From Liolophura sinensis (taxonomy: Eukaryota; Mollusca; Polyplacophora; Chitonida; Chitonidae), in contig NC_088300.1 of the NCBI RefSeq assembly GCF_032854445.1, positions 43,395,682-43,459,681 of the forward strand: a stretch of 64,000 bases of DNA, in the 5' to 3' direction. The notes under the pieces were generated by a model. It had not been told where the DNA came from. It worked only from the letters and a program-made list of their open reading frames with translations, and did no database searches. This document shows positions 62,010 to 64,000 of the stretch, piece by piece (position 1 is the stretch's first letter; the number at the start of each line of letters is the position of its first letter). The translations under genes were made by a program, and so were the position numbers.

Positions 62010-62575
62010 ATTGTAGGAAATAATTGTTCTGTGACCTAACTCTCAACATCTTGCAGTGTGATAAAATAAGACATGTTCAAAGGGTGTAGTGTGATCAGGA
62101 GATAACTGAGCAAAGGATGTAGTGCGATAAATAGAAAAGAAATGACTAAAGGACGAAGTGTGAAAAGTGGGTAATAACTGACCAAAGGGTGTTGTGTGAT
62201 AACGAGTAAATAATTGACTAAAGTGTGCAGTGTGATTATCAGGAAGTAACTGACTAAAGGATGTACTGTGATAACCAGGAAATAACTGACAAAAGGGTGC
62301 AGTGTGATAGGTAGGAAGTAATTGACCACAGGATTTTGTGTGATAATCAGGAAATAACTGACCAAAGGATGTAGAGTGATAACTAGGAAATAACTGACCA
62401 AAAGGTGCAGTGTGATACCTAGGAAATAACTGATCAAAATGTGTATAGTGTGGCAATCACGACATGGCCGTCCAGTGGTTGTTGTGTGACATAAGTGTCC
62501 AAAGAGTGCGGTGCTGTAACAAATGCGTAATTGTTAACAGGCTACAGTGTGATAATGAAGAGGTAACCATTCCTA
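62010..62575. repeat. 36-bp minisatellite, about 15 units
   Basis: The unit is approximately 'gtgtgataatcaggaaataa' plus 'ctgaccaaaggatgta'. Two overlapping minus-strand frames run through it as 12-residue repeats (YFLVITLHPLVS and a shifted form) because 36 is a multiple of three. The outermost units are the most diverged. Not regarded as coding. Confidence 0.92.
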
Positions 62576-63110
62576 GTGTGTAATGGGATAAATCTTTATA
62601 TCAAGACGATTGCAGAAAGAAAGCACATATGCAAAGCTTAATACTTCGATGTTGTTAACTACTTACTGATGAATAGGTTGTATCTCAGCCTTGTTTAAGG
62701 TGTATACCTTTACTTATTTTCTCTATGTTGTCATCTCGTGATGTATAAAGTTAGAAAATTTTTATCTTAAATAATAATACAAAGTAATATTGCCACCAAA
62801 CAACATGCCGGTGTTTAGAATCGGCTGTGCTTAACATTCTGTCAACAATTAATACCTGTCAATTATTGATGTTATAAAGTTCACACGCAAGGCAAAATGT
62901 CGACTAAAGGTATACATCTAATTACTGTAGCACCAGTCTTAATATCCCTGCTTTCTTAATGGGGACAAATAAAGGCGTTGTCTAGACACTTCATTGTAAT
63001 ATTTGTTCGCTGTATTTTTAGGACAAGTAATTAAAGTGTCAATCGTATTATTTGTTTGTGAAGAGATAGTAAACCGATCATTTCTGTTATTCAAATAGAT
63101 TTCTGTTCAG
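62576..63110. other. Non-coding stretch
   Basis: Nothing recognised until the acceptor 'tttctgttcag' that ends at 63110. Confidence 0.4.
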
Positions 63111-63249
63111 GATGGCCTATATTGTGATAATGACACTCGTGATATTTGGTTGGGTAAATACTGATATTGGTCACGTTAGAGATGTGCCAATTCCACTCTT
63201 CCCCAGTGTATCACCATATTTCTTTGATTCTCTTTTGTTTGATGATCAG
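63111..63249 (+). CDS. Candidate signal-peptide exon of a secreted protein (gene continues beyond)
   Basis: An acceptor, tttctgttcag, is followed by G and then ATG at 63112. The 46 codons start MAYIVIMTLVIFGWVNTDIG, a good signal peptide, followed by HVRDVPIPLFPS and a segment ending FDDQ. The exon closes exactly at a donor, CAG|GTATAA, in phase 0. An ATG one base after an acceptor fits a gene with an upstream 5'UTR exon, possibly 58910-58987. Reading past the donor stops after about eight codons. The product family is not recognised. Further exons are probably to the right, or outside the window. Confidence 0.42.
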
Positions 63250-64000
63250 GTATAAAAATATATTACCCACTTAGGTCAATAAACACACTGTTATATGTAA
63301 GAGTGACAATCAATCCCGTATGACTTAGGCCTTTGTACCATAACTAAAACCAGATCGCAGCTTCGCCTGTCAGTTTCAATGTTACACGGGTGTATATATA
63401 TATATATCTTGTAAAACGACAAGGAGCAATTTGTCTTTTCACAACAATAAATCTAAGCCTTAGTAACATAAGAATAGTCATTAGCACCCCAGTCGATATA
63501 TATTCACGTCAGTTTCTTTCCTGTACTCTTTATTTATTTATATTAAGCATAAAGGTCAAAAGATAAATTGATTTTAACCCAGCTTGGATTTTGGTGCCTG
63601 CTGGTGTGATCTGCACTATAAGCCGGACTGATATATCGGTATATGTGCTGATAAATGGGATATTATATCGATCCAGCTGTGCTTGTATTTCGCATCAGTG
63701 CGACTGGAGTTACTGGCCGCATTCCATGTCGGATTTGGTTATATTTCGATTCCATGCCAAAAACATGACTGCGTGAACGGTTTTTAAGTTAGACTCATTG
63801 CAAGATTACTTGTTTACAATTAGGGAAGACTATAATGATTCAATGACTCCATAGCCCCAAGCACTGCTCTACGTCGTTAGATATCCTCCCCCCCCCCCCC
63901 CCACCAATCACGAGACAGAAGCGTTTGACTTCTGGACGGGTCTATTGTAGTTCTATGGGTGGATAGAGGTTGTTGTTTACATTGAATAAAGCAGACGACA
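63250..64000. other. Right edge; possible further exon unresolved
   Basis: A plus-strand frame, 63583-63776, follows an acceptor-like 'attttaacccag' and contains clustered cysteines (SCACISHQC). Its open frame needs phase 1, whereas the 63249 donor is phase 0, so the two do not join directly. A short (ta)n run is at 63393-63407 and a poly-C run at about 63886-63902. Confidence 0.3.

Noticed and set aside
62036-62456. Two overlapping minus-strand frames of about 135 codons, hydrophobic and membrane-like
   Set aside because: They lie entirely in the 36-bp minisatellite. The hydrophobic pattern comes from the repeat unit.
63583-63776. Second exon of the 63112 gene
   Set aside because: The phase needed at its acceptor does not match the donor at 63249, so the join would shift frame.

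Overview
The window is eukaryotic, AT-rich, gene-poor genomic DNA. It contains spliced exons with GT/AG borders, tRNA-derived SINEs, a decayed LTR retrotransposon, inverted-repeat DNA elements and many minisatellites. The two SINE families, one ending in a 'gagtacggcgtaaaacaccaatcaaataaata'-like tail and one in a 'tcgtcatatgactgaaaaattg' tail, are of the kind I associate with molluscan and other lophotrochozoan genomes. I therefore favour a mollusc or a related marine invertebrate. This comes from recall and sequence reading; no search was run. No bacterial or phage feature is present.

Layout. 1-4.9 kb: non-coding, with one inverted-repeat element (2.6-3.0 kb). 4.9-7.6 kb: a perfect 39-bp-arm palindrome beside a 39-bp minisatellite that is split by a SINE. 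7.6-15.5 kb: mostly featureless, with two SINE copies. 15.7-14.8 kb (minus strand): a tentative two-exon secreted-protein model. 17.5-20.4 kb: a 75-bp and a 40-bp minisatellite, the second interrupted by a SINE. 20.4-25 kb: SINE fragments. 25-26.4 kb: a 44-bp array split by a TTAA-flanked terminal-inverted-repeat element.

34.6-28.0 kb (minus strand): the best-supported gene. It is a secreted protein of unknown function with a signal peptide split across the first intron and one 630-nt exon. Its 5.6-kb intron is full of repeats. 35-44 kb: a 33-bp array and interspersed repeats. 47.9-48.5 kb: a near-perfect 262-bp-arm inverted repeat of a SINE. 50.2-54.4 kb: a dead LTR retrotransposon (gag, protease, integrase, no reverse transcriptase) carrying a nested SINE. 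56.9-57.7 and 62.0-62.6 kb: two more minisatellites. 58.9-63.2 kb (plus strand): a TATA box, a possible 5'UTR exon and a signal-peptide exon that may open another secreted-protein gene running off the right edge.

The genes do not form a recognisable pathway. The candidate proteins all carry signal peptides, but nothing in the sequence links them. Most long reading frames in the window are by-products of tandem repeats whose period is a multiple of three.
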